Source: Sinosporangium album | GTDB lineage: Bacteria > Actinomycetota > Actinomycetes > Streptosporangiales > Streptosporangiaceae | Direction: 5' to 3' | DNA: 64,000 bases | Assembly (NCBI RefSeq): GCF_900100605.1 | Contig: NZ_FNCN01000007.1 | Coordinates: 186,001 to 250,000, forward strand | Shown: positions 24,520-37,700 of the stretch, piece by piece | Numbering within the stretch: the first letter of the stretch is position 1 | Layout of the letters: every line of letters begins with the position of its first letter | The notes under the pieces: model-generated | What the model saw: the letters and a program-made list of their open reading frames with translations, nothing else | The model's database searches: none | What the model was told of the DNA's origin: nothing | Made by a program: the position numbers and the translations under genes

Positions 24520-25545
24520 ATGTCCAAGCGTGCGCTGATCATCGGGGTGACCGGCCAGGACGGGTCGTACCTGGCCGAGTATCTGATCTCCCTGGGGTAC
24601 CGGGTGTGGGGCCTTGCGAGGGGGCAGGCCAACCCCCGCAAGGCCCGCATCGGCGGGCTGATCCCCGACCTCGAGTTCGTGGACGGCGACCTGATGGACC
24701 AGGGCAGCCTGGTGTCGGCCGTGGACATGGTGCAGCCCGACGAGGTCTACAACCTGGGGGCGATCTCGTTCGTGCCGATGTCGTGGCGGCAGGCGGAGCT
24801 GGTCACCGAGGTCAACGGCACCGGGGTGCTGCGGGTGCTGGAGGCGATCCGCAGGGTGAGCGGGCCGGCCCGGCCGCCGTCGGGCGGCGGGATACGGTTC
24901 TACCAGGCGTCGTCGTCGGAGATGTTCGGCATGGTGGCCGAGTCGCCGCAGCGCGAGTCGACGCCCTTCCACCCGCGCAGCCCCTACGGCGTGGCCAAGA
25001 CCTTCGGGCACTACATCACCTGCAACTACCGCGAGTCCTACGGCATGTACGGCGTGTCGGGAATCCTGTTCAACCACGAGTCGCCGCGGCGCGGCGCGGA
25101 GTTCGTCACCAGGAAGATCACGCTGGCCGCCGCCGGGATCAAACTCGGGAGGCAGGACACGCTGCGCCTGGGCAATCTCGACGCGGTGCGCGACTGGGGT
25201 TTCGCCGGCGACTACGTGCGGGCGATGCATCTGATGCTCCAGCAGGACGAGCCGGCCGACTACGTGGTGGGCACCGGCCGTATGCACTCGGTGCGCGACG
25301 TGGCGCGGGTCGCGTTCGAGTATGTGGGTCTTCGGTGGGAGGACCACGTCGTCGTCGACCCGGGCCTGGTGCGGCCGGCGGAGGTGGAGACGCTGTGCGC
25401 CGACTCGGCGGCGGCGCGCGAGGCGCTCGGCTGGGAGCCCGAGGTCGGGTTCGCCGAGCTGATCCAGATGATGGTCGAGTCCGACCTCGCCCAGGTACGG
25501 CTGGCGCGCGACTACGGCGCCGAGGTCGTCGGGACGCGCTGGTAG
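24520..25545 (+). CDS. gmd: GDP-mannose 4,6-dehydratase (polyene mycosamine pathway type)
   Basis: 341 aa from ATG 24520 with AAAGGG 6 bp upstream. It is an extended SDR with the NAD motif GVTGQDGSY near residue 8, EVYNLGAISFVPMSW, the QASSSEMFG station, catalytic Tyr156-x3-Lys160 (SPYGVAKTFG), LFNHESPRRGAEFVTRKI and RDWGFAGDYVRAM, the full GMD signature. It makes GDP-4-keto-6-deoxymannose, the first step to mycosamine. From recall of the family it most resembles NysDIII/AmphDIII, and as in nystatin and amphotericin clusters it lies directly before the NysI/AmphI-type PKS on the same strand. A cell-envelope role is possible but less likely in this position. Confidence 0.9.
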   Translation: MSKRALIIGVTGQDGSYLAEYLISLGYRVWGLARGQANPRKARIGGLIPDLEFVDGDLMDQGSLVSAVDMVQPDEVYNLGAISFVPMSWRQAELVTEVNGTGVLRVLEAIRRVSGPARPPSGGGIRFYQASSSEMFGMVAESPQRESTPFHPRSPYGVAKTFGHYITCNYRESYGMYGVSGILFNHESPRRGAEFVTRKITLAAAGIKLGRQDTLRLGNLDAVRDWGFAGDYVRAMHLMLQQDEPADYVVGTGRMHSVRDVARVAFEYVGLRWEDHVVVDPGLVRPAEVETLCADSAAAREALGWEPEVGFAELIQMMVESDLAQVRLARDYGAEVVGTRW

Positions 25546-25711
25546 CAGACCCTCGCGAGTCCCCACGGGGGTCGACAGGCCGGGCTGATCCGACACTAGG
25601 GATTTTCCTTGCCGGGTCACCTGAGACTGAGCGCTGCGCGGGTGATCGACGCCTGGCGTCCGCCTCTCCGGTCCCCGCCGTCCGCCGGCCTCCAGATGGG
25701 TTTGAGTTGAC

Positions 25712-28700
25712 ATGAGCAACGAACAGAAGCTCCGGGACTATCTGAAGCGGGCGAGCGCCGACCTGCAGCGCTCCAGGCAGCGGGTGCACGAGCTTGAGGC
25801 GGCGGCGAGCGAACCCATCGCGATCGTGGGCATGAGCTGCCGCTACCCGGGAGGCGTGGCGAGCCCCGAAGACCTGTGGGACATGCTCGCCGAGGGGCGG
25901 GACGGCATCGGCGCGCTGCCGGCCGACCGGGGGTGGGAGCTGGACGCCGGGGACGGGCCGGTGGAGATGGACGGGCCGGGGGAGATCCGCGGCGGTTTCC
26001 TCGACGGCGCGGCCCACTTCGACCCCGACTTCTTCGGGATCTCGCCCCGCGAGGCGCTGGCCATGGACCCGCAGCAGCGGGTGCTGCTGGAGGCGGCGTG
26101 GGAGGCGTTCGAACGGGCCGGGATCGACCCGGCGTCGGTGCGGGGCTCGCGGACGGGGATGTTCGTCGGGGCGATGCCCCAGGAGTACCGCGTCGGCCCC
26201 GACGACGACGCCGGAGGCTTCGTCCTGACGGGCAACGCCACCAGTATCGTCTCGGGCCGCCTGGCGTACTTCTTCGGGGCGGTCGGCCCCGCCGTCACCG
26301 TCGACACCGCCTGCTCGTCGTCGCTGGTGGCGCTGCACCTGGCCGCCCAGGCGCTGCGCGCGGGCGAGTGCTCGCTGGCGCTGGCCGCCGGCGTCACGGT
26401 CATGTCCAGCGCGACGACGTTCGTGGAGTTCGCCCGCCAAGGCGGCCTGGCCGCGGACGGCCGCTGCCGGTCGTTCGCCGACTCGGCGAACGGCACGGGC
26501 TGGGCGGAGGGCGTCGGCGTGCTGGTGCTGGAACGGCTGTCGGCGGCCCGCGCGGCCGGGCACCCGATCCTCGCCGTGGTCCGGGGCACCGCCGTCAACC
26601 AGGACGGCGCGTCCAACGGCCTCACCGCCCCGAGCGGCCCCTCCCAGCGGCGTGTCATCGAGCAGGCGCTGGTCAACGCCCGCCTCACCGCCGACCAGGT
26701 CGACGCGGTCGACGCCCACGGCACCGGCACCACCCTCGGCGACCCCGTCGAGGCGCAGGCGCTCTTGGAGACGTACGGCCAGGGCCGGGACCGGCCCCTG
26801 TGGCTCGGTTCGGTCAAGTCCAACCTCGGCCACACCCAGGCCGCCGCCGGGGTCGCCGGCGTCATCAAGATGGTCATGGCGATGCGGCACGGCCTACTGC
26901 CGAAAACCCTTCACATCGACAACCCGACGAGGCATGTCGACTGGTCGGCGGGAGCCGTACGGCTCCTCACCGAGCAGACGCCCTGGCCGCCGCGGCGCGA
27001 GCCTCGCCGCGCCGGCGTCTCCTCCTTCGGCCTCAGCGGCACCAACGCCCACGTCGTCCTCGAACAGGCGCCGCCCCTGCCCCCGCACGGGCCCGAGCCG
27101 GAGCCCGAGCCCGAGTCCGGGTCCGGGGCCTCCGCCGCGCGGCCGGTGGACGGGGTGGTGCCGTGGCCGCTGTCGGCCCGGACGCCCGAGGCGCTGCGGG
27201 AGCAGGCGGCGCGGCTCGCCGCCCGCCTGGCGGACCGCCCCGGGGCGGACGCCGCCGACGTGGCGTACTCACTGGCCACGACCCGCGCCGCCCTGGAGCA
27301 CCGGGCCGTCGTCCTGGCGGCCGGCCGCGAGGAGGGCCTGGCGGGGCTCGCCGCGCTGGCCGGAGGCGACCCGGCGGGCGTCCGGCATGTGGTGGCCGGC
27401 CCGGCGGGCGGGGTGCGCGGCCGTGTGAAGGCGGCGTTCCTGTTCACCGGCCAGGGGGCGCAGCGGGCCGGGACGGGACGGGAGCTGTACGACCGCTTCC
27501 CGGTGTTCGCCCGCGCGCTCGACGAGGTGTGCGGACACCTCGACCCGCTGCTCGACCGGCCGCTGCGCGAGGTGATGTTCGCCGCGCAGGGGACACCCGA
27601 GGCCGAGCTGCTGCACCTGACCGGCTACGCCCAGCCCGCGCTGTTCGCGCTGGAGGTGGCGCTGTTCCGGCTCCTCGAATCGCGCGGCGTCCACCCCGAC
27701 GCGGTGGCGGGCCACTCGGTCGGCGAGATCGCCGCCGCGCACGCCGCCGGGGCGCTGTCGCTGGCCGACGCCGCCGCGCTGGTCGGCGCGCGGGCCCGCC
27801 TCATGCAGGCGCTGCCCGCGGGCGGCGCGATGGCCTCCTTGCAGGCGACCGAGGCGGAGGTGCTCGAACACCTCGCCTCCTTCCACGCCGGCGGCGCCGA
27901 CGGGCCCTTCGGCGCGCCCATCGGGGTGGCGGCCGTCAACGGGCCGGGCGCGGTCGTGGTGTCCGGTGCCCGCGACGCCGTCGAGAACGTCGCGGGCCAC
28001 TTCGAGAGCCTCGGCCGCGCGGTCAGACACCTGCGGGTGTCGCACGCGTTCCACTCGCCGCTGATGGACCCGGTGCTCGAAGATTTCCGCGCCGCCGCCG
28101 AGCGGCTGGCCGTCCGCACGCCCGCGGTTCCCGTCGTCTCCACCCTGACCGGGGGGTTCGTCCCGGCCGAGCGGTTGGCGTCGCCCGACCACTGGGTGGA
28201 GCACGCGCGGCGAGCCGTACGGTTCGCCGACGCCGTCGCCTGCCTGCGCGAGTACGGCGCGGGCGCGTTCCTGGAGCTCGGCCCCGACGGTGTCCTCGCG
28301 GCCATGGCGCAGGCGTGCCTGGACGGCGCGGCGACGGCGGTGCCCGTCCTGCGGCGGGGCCGCCCTGAGGCGGAGGGCGTCGCCGAGGCGGTCGCGGCGC
28401 TGTACGTGCGGGGGGTTCCCATCCGGTGGGAGGCGTACTTCTCCGGCTCCGCCGTACGCGCCGTGGACCTGCCCACCTACCCCTTCCAGCACCGGCGGTT
28501 CTGGCCCAAGAGCGCTCTGTCGGGCCTAGGCGGTGTACGCGCCTCCGGCCTCGGCGCCGCGCGCCACCCCCTGCTCGCCGCGGCCGTGTCGGTGGCCGAC
28601 GCGGGCGGGCTGCTGCTGGCCGGACGGCTGTCGGCGCGCACGCATCCGTGGCTCGCCGGGCACACCGTGCGGGGCAGGGTGCTGCTTCCCGGGACCGCGT

Positions 28701-31700
28701 TCCTTGAGCTCGCCGTACGGGCCGGCGACGAGGTGGGCTGCGACCGGGTGGAGGAGCTCACGCTGGCGGCGCCGCTGGTCCTGCCGGAGCAGGGCGGCGT
28801 GCAGGTGCAGGTGTGGGTGGGCAGCGCCGACGAATCGGGCCGGCGCACCCTGGGCGTCCATTCCCGCCCCGACGGCGCGGACGACCAGCCGTGGACCCGG
28901 CACGCCACCGGCATCCTCGTCGAAGGCGGGCCGTCCGCCGCCCCCGACGGTTTCGCGTCCCTCACCGGAGGGCAGTGGCCGCCCGCGGGCGCCCATCCCG
29001 TGGACCTCGGCGAGCTTTACGTACGGCTGGAGGACGCCGGCTTCTCCTACGGCCCGCCGTTCCGCGGCCTGGTCGCCGCGTGGCGGCGCGGTGACGAGGT
29101 GTTCGCGGAGGCCGCGCTGCCCGAAGGCGGCGACGCGGCGGCGTTCGGCCTGCATCCGGCGCTGCTGGACGCGGCGCTGCACGCGTCGGCGTTCCTGGAC
29201 CTCGGCGAGCACGGGCGCGGCGGTCTGCCGTTCTCCTGGCAGGACGTCGTCCTGCACGCCGCCGGAGCGCGGGCGGTCCGCGTACGGCTGGCGCCCGTCG
29301 GCGACGCCGCCGTGTCGGTCGAGATCGCCGACGCCGACGGCGGGCCGGTCGCCACTGTCGGGGCGCTCACGCTCCGCGCCGCCGCCGACGCCCCGGAGGG
29401 CGCGGCGCCGCCGGACGCGATGTTCGCGCTGGAGTGGGTTCCGCTGCGTGCCGCCGCAGCGGCGTCCCGCACCGTGGGGCTGGTGGGCGCCGACCCCTTC
29501 GGGCTCGGCGTCGCCCCGGTGGACGGCCCCATGTCCATGCCCATGCCCGAGGTCGTCCTCGCCCCGGTCTCCGGCCTTGGCGCCGCAGGCGCCGGGGTCG
29601 CCGGGATCGCCGGGGTCGGTGGGGTCGGTGGCGGCGCGGCGGGCTCGGAGGCCGGCGGTGCGGATGCCGCGGTCGGCGTGGCAGGCACGGCCTTCGTAGC
29701 AGGCACGGCCTTGGACGTCGAAGGCGCGGACGTCCTGGTCGGCGGCGCGGGTGGGGCGTCCCCGGTTCCGGGAACCGGCGGTGCGGATGTGCTGGTCGGC
29801 GGCGCGGGCTCGCCGGCCTGGGATGTCGGCGGAGTGGATACCGCGGACACGGGTGTCGTGGGTGTGGTTCACGCGGTGACGGCGCGGGTGCTGGCTCGGA
29901 TGCAGGCGTGGCTCGCTGACGAGTCGGCGGGCGGATCGCGTCTGGTGTTCGTCACGCGGGGCGCGGTCGCGGTCGGCGGGGGCGGCGGTGTGGCCGACGT
30001 GGCCGACGTGGCCGGGGCGGCGGTGTGGGGGTTGGTGCGCTCGGCGCAGGCGGAGCATCCGGGGCGGTTCGGGCTGCTGGACCTCGACCCGGACGAGGAG
30101 GACGCGCACGACGACCAAGCCGGGGACGACCCGGTCGGCGCCCACCCGGAGGCGGACGTCGAGGGGACCGGAGGGCCGGCGGCTCTGGTCGCGCGCGTGG
30201 CGGGGGGTGATGAGCCGCAGGTCGCGATCAGGAAGGGTGTACCGCTGGTCGCGCGCCTGGCCAGGGTGCGTCCGGGGGACGGGCGGCGCGGCGGTGAGGA
30301 CGCCGGCGGCCGGGCACCGGTGTGGGACCCGGACGGCACTGTGCTGGTCACGGGCGGCACCGGCGGGCTGGGCCGGGTGCTGGCACGCCACCTGGTGGCC
30401 GAGCACGGAGTGCGGCATGTGCTGCTGGCGAGCCGGAGCGGGCCCGCGGCCGGGGGCGTCGCCGTACTGGCCGAGGAGCTGCGGGCTCTGGGCGCGCGGG
30501 TAGCGGTGGAGGCGTGTGACCTGGCGGACCGCGAGGCGGTGGGGCGGCTGGTGGCGGGGGTGCCGGAGGAGCATCCCGTCACGGCGGTGGTCCACACGGC
30601 CGGGGTGCTGGACGACGGGCTGATCGAGGCGTTGACGCCGGAGCGGCTCGGCGCGGTGCTGAGCCCCAAGGTCGACGCCCTCTGGAACGTCCACCAGGCC
30701 ACGCTTTCCTGTGATTTGTCCGCGTTTATCGTGTTCTCGTCGGTGTCGGGGACCCTCGGCGCCGCAGGCCAAGGCAACTACGCCGCGGCCAACGCCTTCG
30801 CCGACGCCCTGGTCCACGCCCGCCGCGCCGCCGGACTGCCCGGCCTGTCGCTCGGCTGGGGACTCTGGGCGCCTACCGGCGGCATGGCGCGGTCCCTCAC
30901 CGACGCCGACCTCGAACGGCTGGCGCGCATGGGCATGCCCGCGCTCTCCGAACGCGACGGCCTGGCGCTGTTCGACGCCGCCCTCGCGTTCACCGGCCCC
31001 ACATCGGCCGGGCCCACATCGGCCGGCCCCACATCGGCCGGGCCCGTGGTGCTGCCGGTCCGCCTCGACCTGCCCGCGCTGCGGGCCCACGGCGACGTGC
31101 CGCCCGTGCTGCGCGGCCTGATCCGCGCGCCCGCGCGGCGTACGGCCGCCGGCGCCGCCGCGGAAAGCCTGGTGCGCACCCTGTCGCTGCTGGACCCGGA
31201 GGCGCGCACCCGGGCCGTCGTCGACCTCGTCCGTACACACGTGGCCGGGGTGCTGCGGCACGGGAGCCCCGCCGACGTCGACCCCGCGCGCACCTTCCAG
31301 GACCTCGGCTTCGACTCGCTGACCGCCGTCGAACTGCGCAACCGGCTGCGTACGGCCACGGGCCTGCGCACCTCGGCCACCGTGGTGTTCGATTACCCGA
31401 CGGTGAACGCCCTGGCGGGCCACGTGCTCGCCGAGCTCATGGGGGCCGACGCCCCCGCCTCGGCCGACGCCCCGCGCGCGGCCACCGCCGACGACCCGAT
31501 CGCCGTCGTCGGCATGAGCTGCCGCTACCCGGGCGGGGTGGCGTCCCCGGACGACCTGTGGCGGCTCGTGCGCGAGGGGACCGACGCGATCTCGGGGCTG
31601 CCCGCCGACCGCGGCTGGGACCTCGACGCGCTGTACGACCCCGACCCCGACCACCTCGGCACCACCTACGCGCGGGGCGGCGGCTTCCTGCACGAGGCCG

Positions 31701-34700
31701 CGGACTTCGACGCGGCGTTCTTCGGGATGAGCCCGCGCGAGGCCCTCGCCACCGACGCGCAGCAGCGGCTGCTGCTGGAGGCGTCGTGGGAGGCGGTCGA
31801 ACGCGCCGGGATCGACCCGGTGTCGCTGCGCGGCAGCCGTACAGGGGTATTCGCGGGCGTCATGTACAACGACTACGCGGCCATGCTGACGGGCGGCCGG
31901 TTCGAAGGCCACCAGGGCAGCGGCACCTCGCCCAGCCTCGCCTCGGGTCGCGTCTCCTACGTGCTCGGGCTGGAGGGCCCGGCCGTCACCGTCGACACGG
32001 CCTGCTCGTCGTCGCTGGTGGCGATGCACTGGGCGATGCAGGCGCTGCACTCGGGCGAGTGCACGCTGGCCCTGGCCGGAGGGGTGACGGTGATGTCGAC
32101 GCCGACGTCCCTCATCGAGTTCTCCCGCCAGCGCGGCCTGTCTCCCGACGGCAGATGCAAGGCGTATTCGGACGCGGCCGACGGTGTCGGCTGGTCGGAG
32201 GGCGTCGGGGTGGTGGTGCTGGAACGGCTGTCCGACGCGCGGCGGGCCGGGCACCCCGTGCTCGCCGTCATCCGGGGCAGCGCCGTCAACCAGGACGGCG
32301 CCTCCAACGGCCTCACCGCGCCGAACGGCCCCTCCCAGCAGCGTGTCATCCGGCAGGCGCTGGCCGCGGCGGGGCTGTCGGCGGCCGACATCGACGTGGT
32401 GGAAGGGCACGGCACCGGCACCGCGCTCGGAGACCCCATCGAGGCGCAGGCGCTGCTCGCGACCTACGGGCAGGACCGGGACACGCCGGTGCTGCTCGGC
32501 TCGGTCAAGTCGAACATCGGCCACACCCAGGCCGCCGCGGGTGTCGCCGGCGTCATCAAGATGGTCATGGCGATGCGGCACGGCGTCGTACCGCGCACTC
32601 TGCACGTCCACCGGCCGTCCTCCCACGTGGACTGGGAGGCGGGGGCGGTGGAGCTGCTCGCGGAGGAGGTGCCGTGGCCGGGGATCGGACGGCTGCGGCG
32701 GGCGGGCGTGTCGTCGTTCGGGATCAGCGGCACCAACGCCCACGTCATCGTGGAGGAACCCCCGGCTCCCGCCGCTGGCCCCCGGCGGGACGGGGAGCAC
32801 GGGGAGCACGGCGGAGGGCAGAGCGGAGGGCGCAGCGGAGAACGCAGCGGAGAACGCGGCGGGGAGGCGGCGGGGGAGAGGCCCGGTGCGGGAGCGGGGC
32901 CGGACGCCGGGCCGGACGCCGGGCCGGACGCCGGGCCGGACGCCGGGCCGGACGCCGGGCCGGACACGGTGACCGCGTGGCCGCTGTCGGGCAGGAGCCT
33001 CGCCGCGCTGCGCGACCAGGCGGCCCGCCTCCGATCACACCTGAACCTGATACCCGAGGCCGCCTGCGCAAACGTGGGCCGCGCCCTCGCCACGACCCGG
33101 TCGCACTTCGACCACCGCGCCGTCGCCGTCGGCGGCCCCGCGGACCTGCGCCGCGCCCTGGCCGCCCTGGCGGCGGGCGCCCCCGACCCGGCCCTCGTCG
33201 AGGGCGAGTACGGCACCGCCGGCGCGTTGGCCATGCTCTTCACCGGCCAGGGCGCGCAGCGGCCCGGCATGGGACGCGAACTGTACGGGCGGTTCCCGGT
33301 GTTCGCCCGGGCGCTGGACGAGGTCGCCGGGCACCTGGACGCCGGGCTCGGCAGGCCGCTACGCGAGGTGATGTCCGCCGAGGGCGACCTGCTGCACGAG
33401 ACCGGGTATGCGCAGCCGGCGCTGTTCGCCGTCGAGGTCGCGCTGTTCCGCCTGTGGGAGTCGTGGGGGGTGCGCCCCGACCTGGTGGCGGGCCACTCGG
33501 TCGGCGAGATCGCCGCCGCCCACGTGGCGGGCGTGCTCACCCTGCCGGACGCCGCCGCGCTGGTCGGCGCGCGGGCCCGCCTCATGCAGGCGCTCCCGGA
33601 GGGTGGGGCGATGGCGGCGCTCCAAGCCACCGAGGACGAGGTCGACGAGGCCGTGGCAGTCCTCTCAGAGACCTCAGAGGACGGCGGCCCGGTCTCCGTC
33701 GCGGCGGTCAACGGCCCGGAGGCGGTGGTGGTCTCGGGCGCCCGTGCCGCCGTCGAGCGGATCGCCGCCCACGTCGAGGGGCTGGGCCGTACGGTGAAGC
33801 GCCTGCGGGTGTCGCACGCGTTCCACTCGCCGCTGATGGACCCGATGCTGGACGACTTCCGCCGCGCCGTCGCCGGGCTGGCCTTCGCCCCGCCGCGCAT
33901 CCCGATGATCTCCACCGTGACCGGGCGAGCCGCCGGGGACGAGGTGTGCTCTCCGGAGTACTGGGTCGAGCACGTCCGCCGTACGGTGCGGTTCGCCGAC
34001 GGCGTGTCGGCGCTGCGGGAGGCGGGCGCGGCCACGTTCGTCGAGGTGGGGCCGGGTGGTGTCCTGGCGGCGCTGGCGCAGGACCTCGTCGGCGGCGACC
34101 CCGCTGTGGACGCCTTCCCGTCGCTGCGCGCCGACGGCGGCGAGGTGCGCGCCGCGACCGCGGCGCTCGCCCGCCTCCACGTGCGCGGTGTGGCGGTGGA
34201 GTGGCCGGCGTTCTTCGAGGGTACGGCGGTGCGCCATGTCGACCTGCCGACCTACGCCTTCCAACGTGAACGGTTCTGGCCTGAGGCGCTTCCCGCCGAG
34301 GCGACCACCGCCGACCCGGCCGACGCCCAATTGTGGGGCACGGTCCGGCGCGGCGACACGGCCGGGCTGGCCGCGCTCCTCGGGCTGGGCGACGAGCAGC
34401 ACGCCTCGCTCGCCGCGCTGCTTCCCGCCCTCTCGCGGTGGCGCGGCCGACGTGAGGAGAACGCGGCGCTGGACGCGCTGCGCTACCGGGTGACGTGGAG
34501 ACCTTTCGCCGTCGGCGCGACGCCAGTCCTCGACGGTACATGGCTGGCCGTCGCCGCCGACGGCGCCGACGACGGCGTACCGGCCGCGCTGCGCGGCCTG
34601 GGGGCGCGTGTCGAGCGGCTGACCGTCCCCGCCGCGTGCCGGGACAGAACCCACCTGGCCGCCCTGCTCACCTCGGCCGTCGCGGACGCGGGCGGCGTCG

Positions 34701-37700
34701 CCGGGATCCTGTCCCTCCTGCCCCTCGCCGACAGCGCCTCGCCCTCGCCCGCCGATCCCTTGGCCGTGGATCCCTCCGCCGGTCCCGAGGCTGCCAACGG
34801 CTTCGGACTGCCTGCCGGGCTGGCGCTCAGCGTGCTGCTGGCGCAGGCGCTGGTGGACGTGGACGTGGCGGTGCCGTGCTGGACGGTGACGCGGGGAGCG
34901 GTCGCGACCGGTCCGGGTGACGCCGCGCCCGATCCCGCGCAGGCGGCCGTGTGGGGGCTCGGGCGCGTCGCGGCCTTGGAACGGCCGGGCCGGTGGAGCG
35001 GCCTGGTCGACCTGCCGCCCGCGTTGGACACCGCCACCGCGCAGCGGCTGGCGGGGCTGCTGGCAGCCCCGCCGGGCGAGGGGGCCGAGGACCAGGTCGC
35101 GCTGCGCGCCGGCACCGCGTACGGCAGACGCCTTGTCAGGCACCCCCTGGGCGACCGGCCCGGCGCCGGGGAGTTCACCGCGACGGGCACGGTGCTCGTC
35201 ACCGGAGGTACGGGCGCGCTCGGGGCCGACGTGGCGCGGGGGCTGGCCCGCGCCGGGGTGGGGCATCTGCTGCTGACGAGCCGCCGCGGCCCCGGCGCGC
35301 CGGGCGTCGCCGAGCTGACGGCGGAGCTGCGGGACCTCGGCGCGCAGGTCACCGTCGCCGCGTGCGACGTCGCCGACCGGGATGCCGTCGCCGCCCTGCT
35401 GGAGGCCGTGCCGGCCGACCACCCGCTGACGGGCGTCGTACACGCCGCGGGGGTCGGCCAGGCGGCGCCGCTCACCGGCACGCCGCTGGCCGATGTCGCG
35501 GAGCTGGTCGCGGCGAAGATACGCGGCGCGGCCAACCTCGACGCACTGCTGGGCAACCGCGCCCACGACCGCGCCCACGACCGCGCCCACGGCAACGACC
35601 GTCGGCGCGGCCACGGCGACCGTGACGGGGGCGTCCAGGGACGCGACCTCGCGTTCTTCGTCCTGTTCTCGTCGGTCGCCGGCGTGTGGGGCGGGGCCGG
35701 GCAGAGCGCGTACGCCGCCGCCAACGCCTACCTCGACGCGCTGGCCGAGCGGCGCCGCGCGCGTGGTCTGGCGGCCACGTCGATCGCGTGGGGGCCGTGG
35801 GCGGAGGCCGGGATGGCGACCCACGCGGCCGTGTCGGAGAGCCTGCGGCGTCAAGGGCTGCGGTTCCTCACCCCCGCCACGGCGCTGGCCGCGATGTGGC
35901 GCGCCGTCGCCCGGGGCGACGCGGCGGTGACGGTGGCCGACGTCGACTGGGAGCGGTACCTCCCCGTGTACACGGCAGGAAGGCCCAGCGTCCTGTTCGA
36001 TGACCTGCCCGAGGCGCGGGCGCTCAGCCGTACGGCACCGCCCCGCGACCCGGCCGCCGACGGCATCGCGCGGCGGCTCGCCGGGCTGGACGAGGCGGAG
36101 CAGCGGCGCGTCCTGCTTGAGGTGGTGCGGCGGGAGGCCGCCGCCGTCCTCGGCCATGTGGACGCCGACGGTGTGCCCGCGCGGCGGGCGTTCCGCGACG
36201 CCGGGTTCGACTCGCTGACCGCCGTGGAGCTGCGGCGCAGGCTCGCGGGTCTGACGGGGCTGGCGCTGCCCGCGTCGATGGTGTTCGACCATCCGACACC
36301 CGCGGCGCTCGCCGCCCACCTGCGTGATCTGCTCGCGGGCGCGACCGGCGACACGCCGGCGCTTCCCGCGCCGTCCGCCGCGGGCGCGTTCGACGAGCCG
36401 ATCGCCGTCATCGGCATGGGGTGCCGGTTCCCCGGCGGCGTACGCTCCCCGGAACAGTTCTGGGACCTGGTGTCCCAGGGGGGCGACGCCATCGGCGATT
36501 TCCCCGCCGACCGAGGGTGGGACGCCGCGGCCCTCTACGACGCCGACCCCGACGCGCCGGGCAAGACCTATTCGACACAGGGCGGGTTCGTCCACGACGC
36601 CGGCGAGTTCGACGCCAGGTTCTTCGGCATTTCGCCGAAGGAGGCCCTGACGATGGACCCGCAGCAGCGGCTGCTGCTGGAGACCGCCTGGGAGGCGTTC
36701 GAGTCCGCCGGGATCGACCCGGCGTCGGCGCACGGTACCGCCACGGGCACGTTCATCGGCTCGACCTACCAGGAGTACGGGCTCGGCATGGACGACGGCT
36801 CGGCCGGTCACGCCGTGACCGGTACCAGCCCGAGCGTGCTGTCCGGGCGGCTCGCCTATGTGTTCGGGCTGGAGGGGCCGGCCGTCACCGTCGACACGGC
36901 GTGCTCGTCGTCGCTGGTGGCGCTGCACCTGGCCTGCCAGTCGCTGCGCGCGGGGGAGAGCTCGCTGGCGCTCGCCGGCGGCGCCACCGTCATGACCAAC
37001 CCGGCCGCTTTCATCGCCTTCAGCAGGCAGCGGGCCCTGGCGGGCGACGGCCGCTGCAAGGCGTTCGGGGCCGCCGCCGACGGCATGTCGCTCGCCGAAG
37101 GCGTCGGGGTGCTCGTGCTCGCCCGGCTGTCGGACGCGCGGCGCGCCGGGCACGAGGTTCTGGCGGTCATCCGGGGCAGCGCGGTCAACCAGGACGGCGC
37201 GTCCAACGGCCTCACCGCCCCGAACGGCCCCTCCCAGCGGCGCGTCATCCGCCAGGCGCTCGCGAACGCCGGTCTCACGCCCGCCGACGTCGACGCCGTC
37301 GAGGCCCACGGCACCGGCACCGCTCTCGGCGACCCCATCGAGGCGCAAGCCCTCCACGAGGTGTACGGCGAAGGCCGCGAACGGCCGCTGCTCCTCGGCT
37401 CGGTCAAGTCCAACATCGGCCACACCCAGTCGGCCGCCGGTGTCGCCGGGGTCATCAAAATGGTCCTGGCCCTGCGCCACGGCGCGCTCCCGCCGACGCT
37501 GCACGCCGACGCGCCGTCGCCGCACATCGACTGGACACCCGGCACGGTGTCCCTGATCACCGGCCCCGCCGCCTGGCCCGCCGGCGACCGGCTCCGCCGC
37601 TGCGGGGTGTCGTCGTTCGGCATCAGCGGCACCAACGCCCACGCCATCCTCGAAGAGGCCCCCCGCGACGCCGCCGCGCACAGCGAAACGGGCGGCGGCG

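Larger units (their letters stand above)
25811..31440 (+). other. PKS 1 module 1: KS-AT(mal)-DH-KR(B)-ACP
   Basis: KS residues 34-452 (Cys201). AT from about 574 with GHSVGE (Ser about 669) and HAFH, malonyl type. DH about 951-1227 with [15 protein letters not shown] and LDAALH Asp, all intact. KR from 1542 with [11 protein letters not shown] (B-type) and [12 protein letters not shown] Ser1869 (GFDSL). It should give the trans double bond that in the polyene numbering is C20=C21, the first olefin of the polyene system. Confidence 0.88.
31496..36360 (+). other. PKS 1 module 2: KS-AT(mal)-KR(A)-ACP
   Basis: KS Cys2098; AT Ser2596 in GHSVGE and HAFH at about 2702 (malonyl). No DH. KR has no LDD; it has [11 protein letters not shown] and a Trp in [15 protein letters not shown], the A-type signature without the A2 His. 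A His/Asp/Arg-rich insertion sits inside this KR. It predicts the hydroxyl (C19) that carries mycosamine. Confidence 0.85.

Noticed and set aside
22584-24728. 714-codon minus-strand frame over azlCD and the XRE-cupin gene
   Set aside because: It changes character along its length, overlaps three confident genes and has no family signature.
25712-25810. Possible loading module at the start of the first PKS
   Set aside because: There is only a coiled-coil docking helix before a KS with the normal active-site Cys, so the protein receives a chain from an upstream PKS not in this window.
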